NCBI GenBank assembly: GCA_013397865.1
Contig: VZTI01003805.1
Location: 1,975,083-2,039,082 of the forward strand
From: Struthidea cinerea
Lineage: Eukaryota > Chordata > Aves > Passeriformes > Corcoracidae
Length of the DNA stretch: 64,000 bases
Reading direction: 5' to 3'
A program made the translations under genes and the position numbers. Below are positions 1 to 13,529 of the stretch, piece by piece. The notes under the pieces were generated by a model. It was not told the origin of the DNA, ran no database searches, and saw only the letters and a list, made by a program, of their open reading frames with translations. Positions within the stretch are counted from its first letter, which is position 1. Each line of letters begins with the position of its first letter.

Positions 1-977
1 GTCTTCTTGTCTCCTTTTGATTGCCATGGTTCTTTAGGATAGCTATAGTGAGGCTCAGAAAGCAAAAGATTATTCTTTTTTCCGCTCTGTTCCTTCAAGG
101 GTTCAGTCTGAACCCAGCTTTGTTGGCTGGTGTTTTTAGAAAATTCTCACAATGCTGAGAGCTTGAGACCCAGACAGAGCTGCGTGCTGCATGTGGGAAT
201 CGTGTAACTCACTCGGTGGGCAACAGGGAAGCAACATAAAGCAATAGCTTATCCAGGGAAGAAAGCTTGAGCTAAAAACTGCACAATAGGATCCTTCCCT
301 GGAGACAGCAGAAGGTAGAAGAGATCTCTCTTTGCACCAAAGATCGTGGGGAGGAATTAAAGCTGTCCAAGTCGCTGAAGCACAGCATTATGAGTGCTTA
401 ATGTTCAGTGGGATGTAGCTGAGGCCTCCTCAGCTGCCAGAGCTGTACAGCTCAGGGAACTGCCTGCAGGACAGTCAGCATGGCAAGCGTTTGGAGGTAC
501 AGTCGTGGCAGAGCAGGACCGATGACAGTTTTGGGTAAGCAATGTTTGTTATTAGCTACTGTCGCATAGCTGCTGTAGAGGAACATATGCAGAGCGAGCA
601 CTGGCATTTTCATTTACAGAAGCAAAGAAAACAGAATGTGGGCAGATCCTCAACTATGTATTTTGTCACTACCCAATCAGTTTATACCAGCTAAGGAGCT
701 GCTCCTGAATTAGTCAAAGCAAGACTTAAATTTCCATATGCTTGCCCCACTGTCTAAATGACTCCATCAGGCCTGAGTTTTTCATGGCTGATGGACAGGG
801 TAGTCTTGTTTTTCACTCCCCCAGAACATGTCATATGAAGATAGTACCAGCTGTCACAGTCTTGAAGAGCTTCTTACTCCTAAAGACGTTGCTCTGTTTC
901 ATAACTTAGTTTCCTCTCTCTGGCTCAGTAGGAAGCTGATATAAACAGCATAAAAATGGGAATATTTTTATTTACCT
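1..977. other. Unassigned non-coding sequence
   Basis: No reading frame of note, no recognisable repeat and no RNA gene is visible. Composition is moderate, with a few short AT-rich stretches. The block ends where the CR1 terminal motif begins. It is most likely intronic or intergenic background. Confidence 0.6.
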
Positions 978-1725
978 ATAGAATCATAGAATATCCCAAG
1001 TTGGAAGGATTACTGAATGAATCATGAGGATTATTGAAGCCCAACTCCTGGCCCAGCACAGGAGAGCCCCAAGAGTCACACCAGGTCTCTGAGAGTATTG
1101 CCCATGTGCTTCTTGAACTCTGTCAGGCTTGGTGCTGTGACCACTTCCCTGGGGAACCTGTTCAGTGTCCAACAACCCTCTGGGTGAGCCACCTTTTCTT
1201 AATATGCAACCTAACCCTGACTCAGCCTCATACTGTTCCCTCAGGGCCTGCCACTGGTCACCAGAGGGCAGAGATCAGAGTCTGCCCCTCCACTTCCCTT
1301 CATGAGGCAGCTGCAGACTGCAATGGTTTCGTCTCAGTGTCCTCTTCTCCAGGCTGAACAAGCACAGTGATCTTAACCACTCCTCATATGGCTTCCCCCA
1401 AGGGCTTCACAGCCCTTCTAACAGCTTTATATCTTTCTTCTGCTGTGGTGCCCCAAACTGCCCCAGCACTCGAGGTGAGGCCACTCCAGCCCAGAGCAGA
1501 GGGGACAATCCCCTCCCTGGCCCAGCTGCCGATGCTGTACCTGATGCCCCCCAGGACAGGGGTGTCCCTCCTGGCTGCCAGGGCACTGCTGAGTCCCATT
1601 CAGCTTGCCATGGAACAGGACCTCCGGGTCCCTTTCTGCAGTGCTGCTGTCCAGCCTCTCGTTCCCAGGAAGGTGAAGGCTGCGTGTGCCCCCCGACATT
1701 TGTGCTGAGGAGCCTTGCATGCCAT
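978..1725 (-). mobile_element. CR1 LINE fragment, 5'-truncated, 3' end at left
   Basis: The left edge carries the CR1 3'-terminal motif read in antisense (gaatcatagaat), followed by a degraded 'agttggaagga' stretch. Continuing rightward, the sequence matches what I know of the antisense CR1 3' region: 'cttctccaggctgaacaagc' near 1342, 'tcctcatatggcttcccc' near 1382 and 'cagcactcgaggtgaggcca' near 1464. On the minus strand the last of these reads W-P-H-L-E-C-W, equivalent to the R-P-H-L-E-Y-C segment near the end of the CR1 reverse-transcriptase ORF. A downstream KKDI segment lies in a different frame, so the copy is frame-shifted and dead. At about 750 bp it is a typical 5'-truncated insertion. 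It is much richer in G+C than its surroundings, as CR1 is. The exact right end is uncertain by some tens of bases. Reading frames called inside it on either strand are by-products of the element. Confidence 0.9.
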
Positions 1726-4700
1726 CCCTCTGTTAGCCCAACTGTGTGTAACAGTTTGGCTGTTCCCAGCAGAGGAAGTGCAGATGGTGACTCCTGGCAG
1801 GCAGTGCTATTGGAAGACATTATGCTGTATGTGTACAGGTTGTTAAGCTAACTGACAGTTTTTATGCAGTATAGGCTGCTGAGATTTTAAAAATCGGAAA
1901 ATTACCATTTGCAAGTCAGAGGTCGGTTGGTTCTTTAGAAGACTTAAATCTCTTAGTCCTGCAGCAATGCTGCCATATGGTCCTCACTGCTTGTTGCCTT
2001 GAAACCATAGTAGGGAGACTCAAAAGCCAGTTGTCTGTTGTAATCAGATTGCAGTGAGATATGGATGCATTCCTGTGAGCCTGTTAGATATGCAGGATGT
2101 AATGCAGCACCAAACCAGTCCAAATCTCACCTAATCAATACTTGGAAAGTCAGAGGAGCTTTCTGACTGTGAGTGATCTATCCTGGTACAAAAAGAGGGA
2201 ATTGGATGTTCCTGTTCACAGTCCATAATTGAAAGGCACCTCCACTGGGGATGAGGTATTTCAAAGGCATACTGCTGGTAATGGGGTTAAATCCATTTTT
2301 GTGATTAAAAAGAAGTAACCAGCATAGTAATGACACTTCCAATTGAAGAAATTGCAAATAGCCCTTTGGACAGAGCAAACTCATACAGTGAAATTACGAA
2401 CATGAGCACAAAAGAACAAAATGGGATTTGTGAGAAAGAGGAGGATGACCTGTGCTTGAGAGGAAATTATCTTTTGCACGGATATTCTGTGGGAAGAAGG
2501 AAGCTGACTACTAACAGAGGCTGAAATGAGGGCTGCTAGTGAATGCGTGTGATATGTGCTAGACCTTTTATCAGGAGGAAATATCATCAGCAATGTGAGC
2601 AGCAATTCCTTCCATTTCATCTTGCAGTGTGCCAGAGCCTGCAGCTGAGTGCACTGAACGTGGAAGAGCACAGCATCCTTGTGTCTCCCCTTATTTTTGA
2701 GAGGAGGGATGCTGGTGGTGAATACCCCTCTACATCCTTCTCAAATCGTGGGAAAGAGGAATGATTGCCTCATGTCCTGCTTAGCCCAACATAAAGTGAG
2801 ACACTGTGGGACCTAGGTTTTAATAAACGGAAGATTTTAACTCTTAATTAAGATGATAAAGAAACTGGAACAGATTAAACTAATCTTTTCAAAACTGTTA
2901 CTTATACTTTAGGTATTAGAGAACATGAATTTTGTACAACTATTTGAAAGGTGTAAAGCTTAAACAATGCCAAAGGGACAGAAATTGAAGATAAAAGAAA
3001 ATTTGAGATGGATACTAGCAGATTAATAGGTGAAATCTACTAAGGACACGGACCAGCTGCTTGAGGAACAGGATGGAAGAAACCTATTCTGAAGACTTTT
3101 AAAATGAAATAACACTAACACAAAGCCCATTTCAATATACGCAAGTGTGTGAGGAAGATAATAGAAAGACTAAAAATCTGTAATACTGATGATGTTTGAC
3201 TTCTACAGTGCATGTAGAGAATTTCCATCCTAATTTTGAAAATGATCCTTTAATAATGTTTATCTTCAATATAAATATGGGAAACTGCCATCTGATAAAG
3301 AAATCTAGTACTTATGAGATGCAATACTGTGACCATTTGTTTTGTTTTTCCTCCTTATTTATCCTGATCTATTACTGAACATGAAAAAGGTAGAACTCAA
3401 GGCACACATTCTTCCATCCATATATCTTTATTTAGGCTCTGAAAAGAAGGCAAAAATGTTTCTCTCCTGCTGTGTCAGTGGCAAATTCATAAATTGGTGG
3501 TTCTTTGATAACAGGCTTATGTCAAGTAAAGCAGGTGTGGAGAAAGCTGGCTGATGAAGCAATACCTGAGTGATCAGTTATTAGCTCTGTAAGAAGGTGC
3601 TGCTGCTTGAAACAATAATTTATTTCCAATGGACAGTGTTGGTTTATGTAAGTTTTATCTTAAATAGCATCTCTTATGGATCAGTTTGGGGGTTTTTTGA
3701 GGATGATTGATTAAACACAGCCTCAAAATTGTCTAAGGTCGTGTGACAAATCACGGTGAAAGTTACAGAGGGTCCTGAGGCTTCCAGAGTTTCCATTCTA
3801 ATTGTTACCTGCCAAAAAGCTTTTCCTTCCTGCCAAAAGTATTTTGTACCACAATTTTTGATGATCCCCAAAAATATTTAGGGTCTTTATTCTTCTTTGC
3901 AACGATACAGATGAATACCACCTATGCCTCAGAGAGTCTGGTATAATTGGCTTATTATTCCAACCTGTTATTAAGCTGAAATTCCACTAAGTAGAATACA
4001 GTGATAGAAATTTTGAGTAGAACTCAAAATATTCAGCCTAACAAAAGTTAAAGGTTAAATAACTCTGATTGCTTTTCCTTACTGGTTGCATCTTCTGAGC
4101 GAGTGAAAACTCCCATTTCTGTGCTCTGGACTCTTTGCTGTTGGGCCACATCTCCCTTGGCAGCCCATAGCCCAGAGGAGGCCTTATCAGCTCTGAGAAG
4201 AGCCAAAAGACATTGTGCATCTGGCAGGCCGTGCTCATGTTTGTACCCCCCTCTGCAGCCACTGCCCTTTTGCAACAGGGTGACATTTGCTTCTATTCCC
4301 TGATGCAGCTACTCAAATAGACACTCCAAGAAAATATTTGGGTTGCTGATAATATAAAAGAACATGATTAACTGCACTCCATTTAAAGTGTCTATGGACA
4401 CAGGACCTTCAGTTTTTCAAGGTTTTTTATGTGCAAGTTGTTATCTAAATAACTCAAGACATTATATTTCACCCTCTTAATAAGCAAGCATTTTTCTACA
4501 TTGGATGCTGCCTCTGACTTGTTTCTTGGAAAGAGATTTAAATCTATATTAACCTAAATCATTATGTGCAATTCATAATATTTAAATTACAGTAATCTAA
4601 ATGAAGGTGATCTATGGTGAATTAGAGCAATGAAGAGAGGCAGACGCATGGCAAACTCCAGCCATTGCAGGGAGAAAGTGCACTTCAGGAAACTGTTGGG

Positions 4701-5677
4701 AACTGGTACAGACTATGCAACATCATCCCTGGCTGCTTCTGGTGTTGAGGAGGGGTGGAGGTCAAAGAAAAAAATGGTAGCATTTTGTTGCTCCTGTGCA
4801 AAATTCCATCACACCTATGCTGATATAAGGGTGGAAGTTTGAAGTGCTCTGCATGTGTATACTACTGCCACGTTCTGGAAAGGACTCGGGCATCAGTGGA
4901 AGTACAGACAGTGGGCTATGCTATTTCCCCGTCCCCCCACCCCCTTTAATACTTTTTTTTGCTTTATTTTGTTCAACCATCACTTAGAGATCTCTTCCCT
5001 TTCTCCCCCATCCTCTTGCACGTGAGCTTTGCTCTTCATATGTTTGGATGGAATGGAAGTTGATAATCCATCTGGTCATTGAAATTAGAAGCAGAATTAG
5101 TGAAATGCCTAGCACTGTTATCTCAATAAATGGCTTATATATTGTGTTAATTCTTCAGAACATAAATTTATACTTGAAGAAAAAGTGCATCATATCAGAA
5201 AAAAACCCTACTAAAATCTATTTCCACTGTAAGGTCAAAGGGCAAAAAACATATATACATATAACTTGGCTCTTCCCTGGCAGTTCCTTATCTAGTTTAC
5301 TTGTAGAACTCAATGCAAAACAGGGCTCTCAATACATTTATTTTCACCCTCTCTTGGCCTTGTAAGGTAATTGGCTAACAGATTATGAGACTTTCAAATG
5401 GTGAAGCAATGGGCTCTGGTAGTGGAACTGAGCATAGACTGAATCTGGTTCTTCTTTTCTACATTGAGTTTTAGACCAGCTTCATTGAAATCTCATCACA
5501 AAAATGAGTTCATGATTTCCTCCACATATTAGAGGGAAGAACAACCTCTGGTGCATTTAGAATATTCATTGTGTGACATTTTTTAGCAGCATTCCCATTG
5601 TCCAAAATGCTTTGAAAATTGGTTGAAAACAACTTAGATAACAAAGAAGTCTCTCATTTACTCTTTCTCACGTAACT
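1726..5677. other. Unassigned non-coding sequence
   Basis: Only short frames (under about 100 residues) with no recognisable domains occur. A somewhat GC-richer patch at about 4090-4300 has overlapping short frames on both strands, but none resembles a known protein. A C-rich run sits at about 4929-4945. I see no repeat family that I can name. Confidence 0.5.
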
Positions 5678-5696
5678 AAAAAAAAAAAAAAAAAAA
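5678..5696. repeat. Poly-A tract (19 A)
   Basis: An uninterrupted run of 19 A. The sequence upstream is not recognisable as a retrocopy, and I see no target-site duplication, so it is listed only as a homopolymer. It could be the tail of a decayed retro-insertion on the plus strand, but nothing supports that. Confidence 0.9.
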
Positions 5697-8600
5697 GCCC
5701 AAGCCATTCCTTTTATAAACCATTTAATACAGTTTATGGTAGCAATAATCCCCTTGAAATTGGTTATATTACTATAGTTTGTTATGCTGTTAACTGCCCT
5801 TGTCTTCAGCGTGGTCCATTAACTGAAAATCCAGCCATTAGCTTATAATGGGATGATTTCTTCAGGATTATTACCTGATTCTTAGCTTGAACATTAATAC
5901 TCCTGAAGGATAGTGAAACAGTGATGAAATGTAACAGAAGTTCCCAGTTCAGCTTCCATGTAGTAGAGATCTATTTACGCAAGATATCTGTGAGGCTTGC
6001 ATGTAGTTTACCTCATTATCTGTGACACCAAAATTGGACCCATGCAAGCAGCACCTTTCTCTATGAAAAAGGTCACTGGTTGGCCCAGATAATCAGTGGC
6101 AGATGAGAGACAGGAAAGGCGATGTTAAATGTGACAGTCTAATAATGGAGATGTAAAACTCTCTCATTGTTACTCTCTTCAGGGGGAATTTTGCCTATGG
6201 CTTCAGTGGAAAAAGATTCAAGGCCAAAAAGACAAGGAGCAAATGATTTCCCATCTTTTTGAAGATACCCACTAGACGTAAAAGGGGATGGCAGGGGAAT
6301 CATAAGCAAAGGGCTATTACAGCTGGTGTAGGTGATAGAACCGTTCACTTCAGAGACTGCAAAGCCTACAAGAATTCCTTAAAACATGCCCTTAGAGTAC
6401 TCCTGTGACCTACATTTTTGGTCCCTAAAGTAATCTCTTTGTTTGAGCAATGCAATGCCAAATCTGAGAGAGGTTAATTATTAGCTATACAGTACTGTTA
6501 ATTAACCCTGCAATCCACTCCAACAAAATATACAGTTACTAATAAAATTTTGGTGTGAGTTCTGGAATTACTTTTCTGCTTCAAGCTTATCTGACTTCTG
6601 AGTTTTTTCTCATACCCTTAAATTTTGTCAGTCTGCTAAGAATGGTCAGACAAAATGGGATAAAATGCACAGTATCAGTAGGCTGTAGGAGCAGCCTTTA
6701 AAATGAATTCGCTCTATCCTCCAGCAGTGATGATTTGAGCTGGGCATGCTTCCCCTAGTGCAGGGCTCCTGCTGTGAAAGAAGGAAAACTCCGAAAATCC
6801 TTTCTCCTACTTTGTACCAGGTATCAATATTTGACTACCTGTTCTCTGATACTGAAGAGAGAAACCTGGCAACACGGATTTCCTCGGAAGGAGGGCATCT
6901 GGGTTCATTCTGCCGCCCCCATACACAGCTGTTCCAGAGGTGTGTGGTGTTTTGAGCAGGCCATCTTCTCAAAAGGTAGCGGGGAAAGACCACCTAGGCA
7001 ATAACAACTGAATTGTAAATTTACTGCTTAGAGAATGTGCTATAAGTGATGCTGATAAGAATTACTGAGAGGGTGGCTGACATAATTTAATTCCAGCAAA
7101 AAATTGGCAAATGGAATGTCAAAATAAGAATAACTGCTAATACCAATATATCCCACAGGCAGATACCTATTCCACTTCCCAAATGTCTGGGAGAGGGGCT
7201 GATCTGGCAGCACACACTAAGAATAGAATCTTAATAGAACGGGGGGAAGAATACATTTCAACTTACAGATTCCAGTGGAGAAACGAAGTGTACGCTATTA
7301 TTTAAAAAGAAGGGACTGAATGGTAAACACATGACTTTCCTCTAAGTAGTACTCAAAAGTGAGGACAAAAGTGGTTTTCCTGGCAAAAGGAACCTGTTGT
7401 GTTAAAATCAACAGGTGGAGCCCAAATGACAACTTTAGAACAAGTGGTCATTCAGGGTTTAGGGGTAAATTATCTGAATTCCCTTTTTCAAAATGAATGT
7501 AGTTTTGCTTTTGCCCTCTTTTGAGACCCACGAATGAGAAATATTTGTGTAACACCAGTCCTGGAACTTCAATAACTGTAAGTTAAAAAACATAATCATA
7601 AGTGCATCTGAAATTAAAATGATGAGATTTATGGCATCTTCACTATAAGTCTTAACTCTGGTTTACTGTGTGATTACCTCACTGGCACCTCACGTTGCGC
7701 ACATCAGTGTTTGCTCAGTCTTTTCGAGGGTATAATAGAAATCCTCAGGGCTTCACGGACATGTGCATTGCTACTGCTCTTTTCAATATGTCCCCTTTGA
7801 GTGGGTGAGCTGATCCTCTTTGTTATTCTCTATTGTATAGTTTTTAATGCTAACTAAGAACAGAAAAGAGATGCAATGAAAGCTTTTAGAGCACTAAAAA
7901 GAACCATGCTTAGCCTGATGAAGAGCAGTCTCTTTTTTTTCTGCTCTTCATTCTAAGCAATTTTATAGATTGTACTTCAAAATGAAAGGGATAAAATATT
8001 TGTAAGGATACTGCTGAAATGACATCATGATCTTGTCCTTCAAGTCTTCTTCTTTCTGGAGTTCACTTCTGTTATAAAAAGATGAAAAGCCAGAAAAAAA
8101 TATTAAAATCAATACTGATTATTTTTCAACTTAATTAAAATGTAATTGTCATGGATCATGAATAACATCTAGGGTACCTTCAGTTTATTACATAAGCACT
8201 TTATTCCTCATATGATTTGACTTTAAGACCGGTCAGTTTCTGTCTGGTGTGTTATGAATCTTTTTCACAAATGATATTGATTATGTATGCCAATACAGTA
8301 TATATTTGTGTCATTCCAAGGAAAATACTGTCCAATCTGTAAAGGATATCCCTTCATTTTCATCAACAAATTAGCACATACATTCTCTAAGTAAAACCGT
8401 TCAGCTGTGTTTCCTTTCTTGCAACATGGCAAAACAGGAAAAATCTTAACAAATATTTCACTATCAGTTGCTTTACATTTTTTTCTTACCCCCTAAATTT
8501 AATAAGCAGATTTTCAAGGACAAGAACTTCTGTGAATTTATGCCTTCAGACAAACACTCGGGATACAGTAGGTGTGCAAGGCAATAATTGCCACTGTCAC

Positions 8601-11600
8601 AGTCTCTACATTGGAAGGGATGTCAAGTCATTTACTAAGTTTGTATTTTTTAAAGGACTGTGAACCTCAAACTGAATTCTCAAATCCTGTTCTCAGCATG
8701 AAACTACTGAACACAGGCCTCACTGAGGGGAAAGGTGGTCTGTTTTTAATGGTGTTTATTAACCTTCAAGGTTTAAATTTTGGAGGGTATAATAGAAATT
8801 CTATTCTAATTGTGTTAATTAGCAGGTTTTTATTTTGGGGTGATCCTGCTATAGTCTAGAAATCAGACAGGAACAAATGCCTCCCTTTAAGCTGTGTGTA
8901 CTGCCAGCACAAGTGGTCTCTGCACCTTTTCTGAGGAAGGGCATAACTGAATTTCTCCCAAGGTGCCCCATTTCCTTAGCAGTTGTTTCACTGAGTGACT
9001 TTGGGGTTCAGTTACAAGAGCTCATCAGGCAGGTGACATGAACTGCATTTTCACACTAAATCAGATAATTTGATTATTGATTAAACCACAGTTGCACAAG
9101 GGGCCCAACAAAAGTGCAAGCATTTCTGGCAGTGTCCACCCTAAGTGAGCCAATTCAACCCTTGGAGTCACCATTTACTCTGTGGGCAGCTATTCATTTG
9201 GCCAGTACTTCCATATGACTGCAGGATCATTAATTTTAAATCACAATTACTGGTGTTTGGCTCTCTGATCTCCTAACTGATAGCAAATGAAGTAATGAAA
9301 AGTATTACATGTTCTCTTTTGTGTATCATTTTCAAGGCTGTTCTGGCTGAAAAAGCATTGTACCATGGCTTCTGCTTCCCTCCCCTCCCTTATCTTTTTT
9401 CTTATATTTGAAATCATACTTTTAGAAACATGTTTGTCTATGCTTTCTCTGTGTTTCTCTATAATCTGTGCTGCGTACAGAATCTAGATGAATTAAATGC
9501 TGAGGGCATGAGTTACTTCCTTAAACCCACTCTAGTCATGCTTCATGAGTCAGCAAGAAAGAATCTCAAAGTATATTGCCTACCTGAGTTATAAATGGTA
9601 AGTTCATGTCAACATCTTTTGTTGGGCAGCAGTCTCCCAGGGGTACCTTGTCTAATTGTCTGGAGATTAAAGAACAGGGAATTATATGATTTACTGTGGC
9701 ATATTATGTTTAGCTAAGTCCTGAGCTGGCCACTTATTGATACTTTAGCTCAGTAATTTTAATTCACATAGAATTCTCTCTTCACGTACTTTTCTTTCTT
9801 CTGAGCCATATTTGCAAAGAATTCTGTCTGACAAGGAAACGAGTTGGTTATAACAAGCACCTCTCTGATTACTTTTCTAGTATTGCCGTGCTTTAGTGCC
9901 CCAGAACAAAAAGCATTGTTTCCATAAGAAGCCATTTGAGGTTATGTAAAATATTCAGGCGTATATTAATATTTTGGCTAAAGAATGTGTTCAATCTTTC
10001 CTTGATGGCACAATGAAAGCTGATATTTGTCTGTGACTAAGCTGTGGAGTTACATGTGTGAGCCTGACCAAGGAAAATATGCTTTATGTACCTGTCTCTA
10101 TGGCCTGTTATTTTGTTCATTGTCAGAACTATCAGATCTGGGGACATAAAATAAACTTGAGACAGTTCTTCAAATGCTTATTAAGTTCTACAGGGCTGCT
10201 GTTGGTCATGAGCAGTTTGCTCAGGTATTTGAATGAGGCTGCACAATATTCTGTGAGAGACACATCATTTCCCTTTGCAGGAGGACTGAACAGCCTGGTT
10301 TGACTGGACTGGGTGCACAGATGTATAGGAAGATGTAGTGTTTAACATCACAGGAATAGCAAAAAGCAGATGTGGGTGTTATGGAAAATAGTATTGGAAC
10401 CATTAACCTCAGACCTAGAGATGCTCTGTGAAGTGAGGGTGGGGAGGGCAGAATCTTTGCAAAGAGTTTTGTTTGTGGTTTTTTGCTGGGTTTTTAACCT
10501 CCTCAGACCTTCATCTTAAACTGCTTGGCAAAATATTTATTATCTTAAATTCTGATTGTTACTGCCTAACCTAGATTGATACTAATCCATGAAATGCGAA
10601 CATAAAATAAACAAGGACTTACCAAGGAAAAACATCACTCACTCGGTTTATCAGCTTGGACAATAACAGAAACAAAGATAATGATCTTTCTCTGTTTCAA
10701 CAATGTAAGGCCTAAAATAAACACCTCTGCAAGTTTCTTTCATTATTTCTGTTTCTGAAGAACTTCAAATATCAAAAATTTTAAAAGAAGGGAAATACGT
10801 TGAATATTTTATTTCTGTCATCTCATCAAATTGTATAAGTCTGCCCTGGAAAATAATACTCTTAAACTGATTGGTGCAGCATCAAGCTATCTTAAAAACA
10901 TTCAGAAATTAAAATAGCGTATAACTGAGCAATTATATAGGAATATAACTAATTATTTAGTAGGCTATCTTGGGTCCTTTGACTCTAGTTTGGACTGAAT
11001 TTGTAAAACGATCAGATGTTTGTGAGTTGGGTTAATGAGAGGAAAATTCATCCTTCTCTTCCTGCTTGCATACCAACATTTAAGTGTTTACTATAAAATA
11101 GTTACATTCTCCCTCCAATATCACACTTCCCACCCCACAGGAATCTAAAGTTTCCTGAGTGGAGGCAGTGATTTGACCAGACTAAGTAATTTTGAAATAA
11201 TGTAAGGCTACCTGTGTCTCAGGGTTTTTTGTACTTTTAACCCAGTGGACAATCTGAAATCTATAATCATCGCTAAATCTCACTGAAATGTAACAATACA
11301 GAGGCATTTACTCCTCCTCTTCTGTTTTCTCGTTTCTTTCTACCTTGTAAATCTACACTGAAATTCAGATACCAAAATTGTGTTTGTCTAATCTAAAATG
11401 CTTGACTGCCACATATAGTGAAAGCTAGATAAGGAGAGAATCTGTACACTTATATTCCAGAGGAAAAGTATACATGTTATGACTTTAACACTAACAAAAC
11501 TAGAGATGAATATTCATGTTTATCAATCCTGATCTAATTAAAACTACTTAGTGTTAGACGCTCACATGAAAGGCCAAACTAGATCTTTCTAGCTGTTAAA

Positions 11601-13157
11601 ATAAATTGTTTTAACATTCCACAGATTATGTGGGTGTCTCATGCTGGGAACTTCTGTGCTAAAAGAATTAGTAACAACAAACCCAAAAAGAAATTAAAGG
11701 TAAAATGTCTCAAAAGAACAACATTTTAAGACTTCACATGAGATCTTTATATGAGGACTTAGAAGGGTATTCAAAGTATTAAACCTCACAAAGCTATTGT
11801 GAGGATAAATGGTTTCAAGTATTTTGTTTTGTTTTATTTAGAGAAAGCATTAACACAGAGGAATTAAGACCCAGATTCCATAGACTACTACAACCCAAAT
11901 ACCCCAGTGGTGTAGGTTCTGCAAAAAAATGCTAAAGGATGCTTTTTGGCATGAAACTGCATGATAGACAGAAAATCCTTTTCACTGCAGAAAGTTTGGG
12001 CCTTACACACCTTACTGAGTGCAGGGGCTGAGTTAAAGGGGCCAGATCCTTAAAGGTGGTGTTTAAATGTAGAGCCAGTTCCTAATCCTTCGGGAGACTC
12101 CTGGAGTCAATGTTCCCATCCTGCCCTGCCTCAGCCTCTGCCCTGTGAAAAGGACATTTTTGCTGTAGTATGGACAGCACTCTGAGCTCCTCTCTCCAGG
12201 CTTGTCTTGGCTTTCTCCAGTGTTCCTAGAGTTATGTGGAATTTGGAAAGGTCCACACCTTATTTCCAGCCTGTTCATAATGACCAGGACTGGTTGGGAC
12301 TATTGACCAATTGAAATGCTTTGCTTTTGCTCGTGAAAACCATTGTTTTAAATTTTCTGTTCTCTTCCAGATAAAGTCTGTTTATTCTGGCAGATGTTCA
12401 GACTTGCCTGAGTCCATGTCAGGGTGTCTCAAGCTTTCCTCAAACCATTGTTTATAGTCTCTCTGCCAGTTTGGAGAGCAGAAAGCTTTCTTTTTTCTTT
12501 CTTCCCATCCCTAGCCCCCCTGTAGTAGAAGATAATTTAAAAAATTGCTTCAGGCATTTTCCTACGATTATGATTTAAAGTCTTATAATCTCTTGAGGTC
12601 CTTGAGAAATAGGCCAGTCTCTGATCACTCTTGAGCAGTTGCCAGTTTGCCTGAAATACAGGGAGAAGGATAGGAAGTGTCTGCTTTTCTAATTATACTT
12701 TTTAATATAGCAACTTACATAACCCTCTTTTTAAGTGACAAAAAATTAAACTGCTCAAAATTATATATTTTCCACTCTGTTATTTTCCACTTAATAATTT
12801 CAAAATCATAGGGAATATTTAAACTAAGCTTTCTGCAGGAGAAAATATGTATCTTCAGAAGATACCTTTAAAACCTAGGAGGGAAAATGTAATTACGACA
12901 TTCTGAAAGTCCTGTATAGAGACCTGATTTGAGTAAACTTAAATCATCTCCTGTCAACAAGCAGTTGCTAATATACTTTGACCATGGTAGTGTAGAAAGA
13001 AGGCCTAGTTTTTCATAATTTATTTAAATGGATTTTATTTTCAGGTGATGTACCTGGATCTGGATGTGTATGCTCTTTTTGTAATACATTTTCAAAACAA
13101 TACCTTCAAACCAGTAGAAACTACTTCAAATTCCTTTCTTGATCTGTCTTTTGGGCA
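5697..13157. other. Unassigned AT-rich non-coding sequence
   Basis: About 7.5 kb with no gene-like frame; the longest is about 95 residues, at 8572-8859, with no domain. It contains an inverted TAATTA pair at 6472-6507 and an exact 17-base repeat (gagggtataatagaaat) at 7726-7742 and 8783-8799. No transposon family is recognisable. Confidence 0.5.
6472..6507. repeat. Inverted repeat with TAATTA cores
   Basis: A perfect 9-base inverted repeat, ggttaatta (6472-6480) and taattaacc (6499-6507), separated by 18 bases. Each arm contains TAATTA, the core of many homeodomain binding sites. Seen directly; binding is inference, and a 9-base AT-rich repeat can arise by chance. Confidence 0.5.
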
Positions 13158-13529
13158 TTAAAATTTGACGTGACCATACCAGAAACAGCCTAATGGTCTC
13201 ATTAAGGATGTTGTCCTGCCACCAACAGTGTGGTCACGTGTGTGGGTGAAAATGACAGTTTGAAGGTGCTGCTTTACAATGAACTTTGCCTCTGCTTCAC
13301 AACTGGAAGTTACTGTGCCAGTGTCTGAACTAGTGTAGTTCATGTCACAAGAACTTTCTATCACACCGGAAAATAGGCGGTGGAGTAAATGGGTTTCAGC
13401 TCCAGCTAAAGTCAAAAGGGTGATTTGTGCTGAAATCCGCAAGAATTGACTCTGGCGCATCTGGTCATTGGTAACTTCCAGCTGGAAACTGAGGACAGCT
13501 ATCTGAGGGATGGTACAGGCTGAAGTCAA
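13158..13529 (-). other. Open reading frame of 123 codons, coding status doubtful
   Basis: A minus-strand frame of 123 residues, long for this AT-rich background, in a patch with more CpG than its neighbours (for example cacgtg, accgg, ggcgg, ccgca and gcgcat). I recognise no domain, signal peptide or membrane segment, and no family resemblance. The patch also has an 11-base inverted repeat, ctggaagttac (13303-13313) and gtaacttccag (13471-13481). Alternatives are a conserved non-coding element, a decayed transposon or chance. No convincing splice sites, Kozak context or poly-A signal settles it. I do not claim a gene. Confidence 0.2.

Noticed and set aside
1034..1820. Cluster of frames on both strands
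   Set aside because: All lie within the CR1 copy and are frame-shifted remnants or antisense shadows of it.
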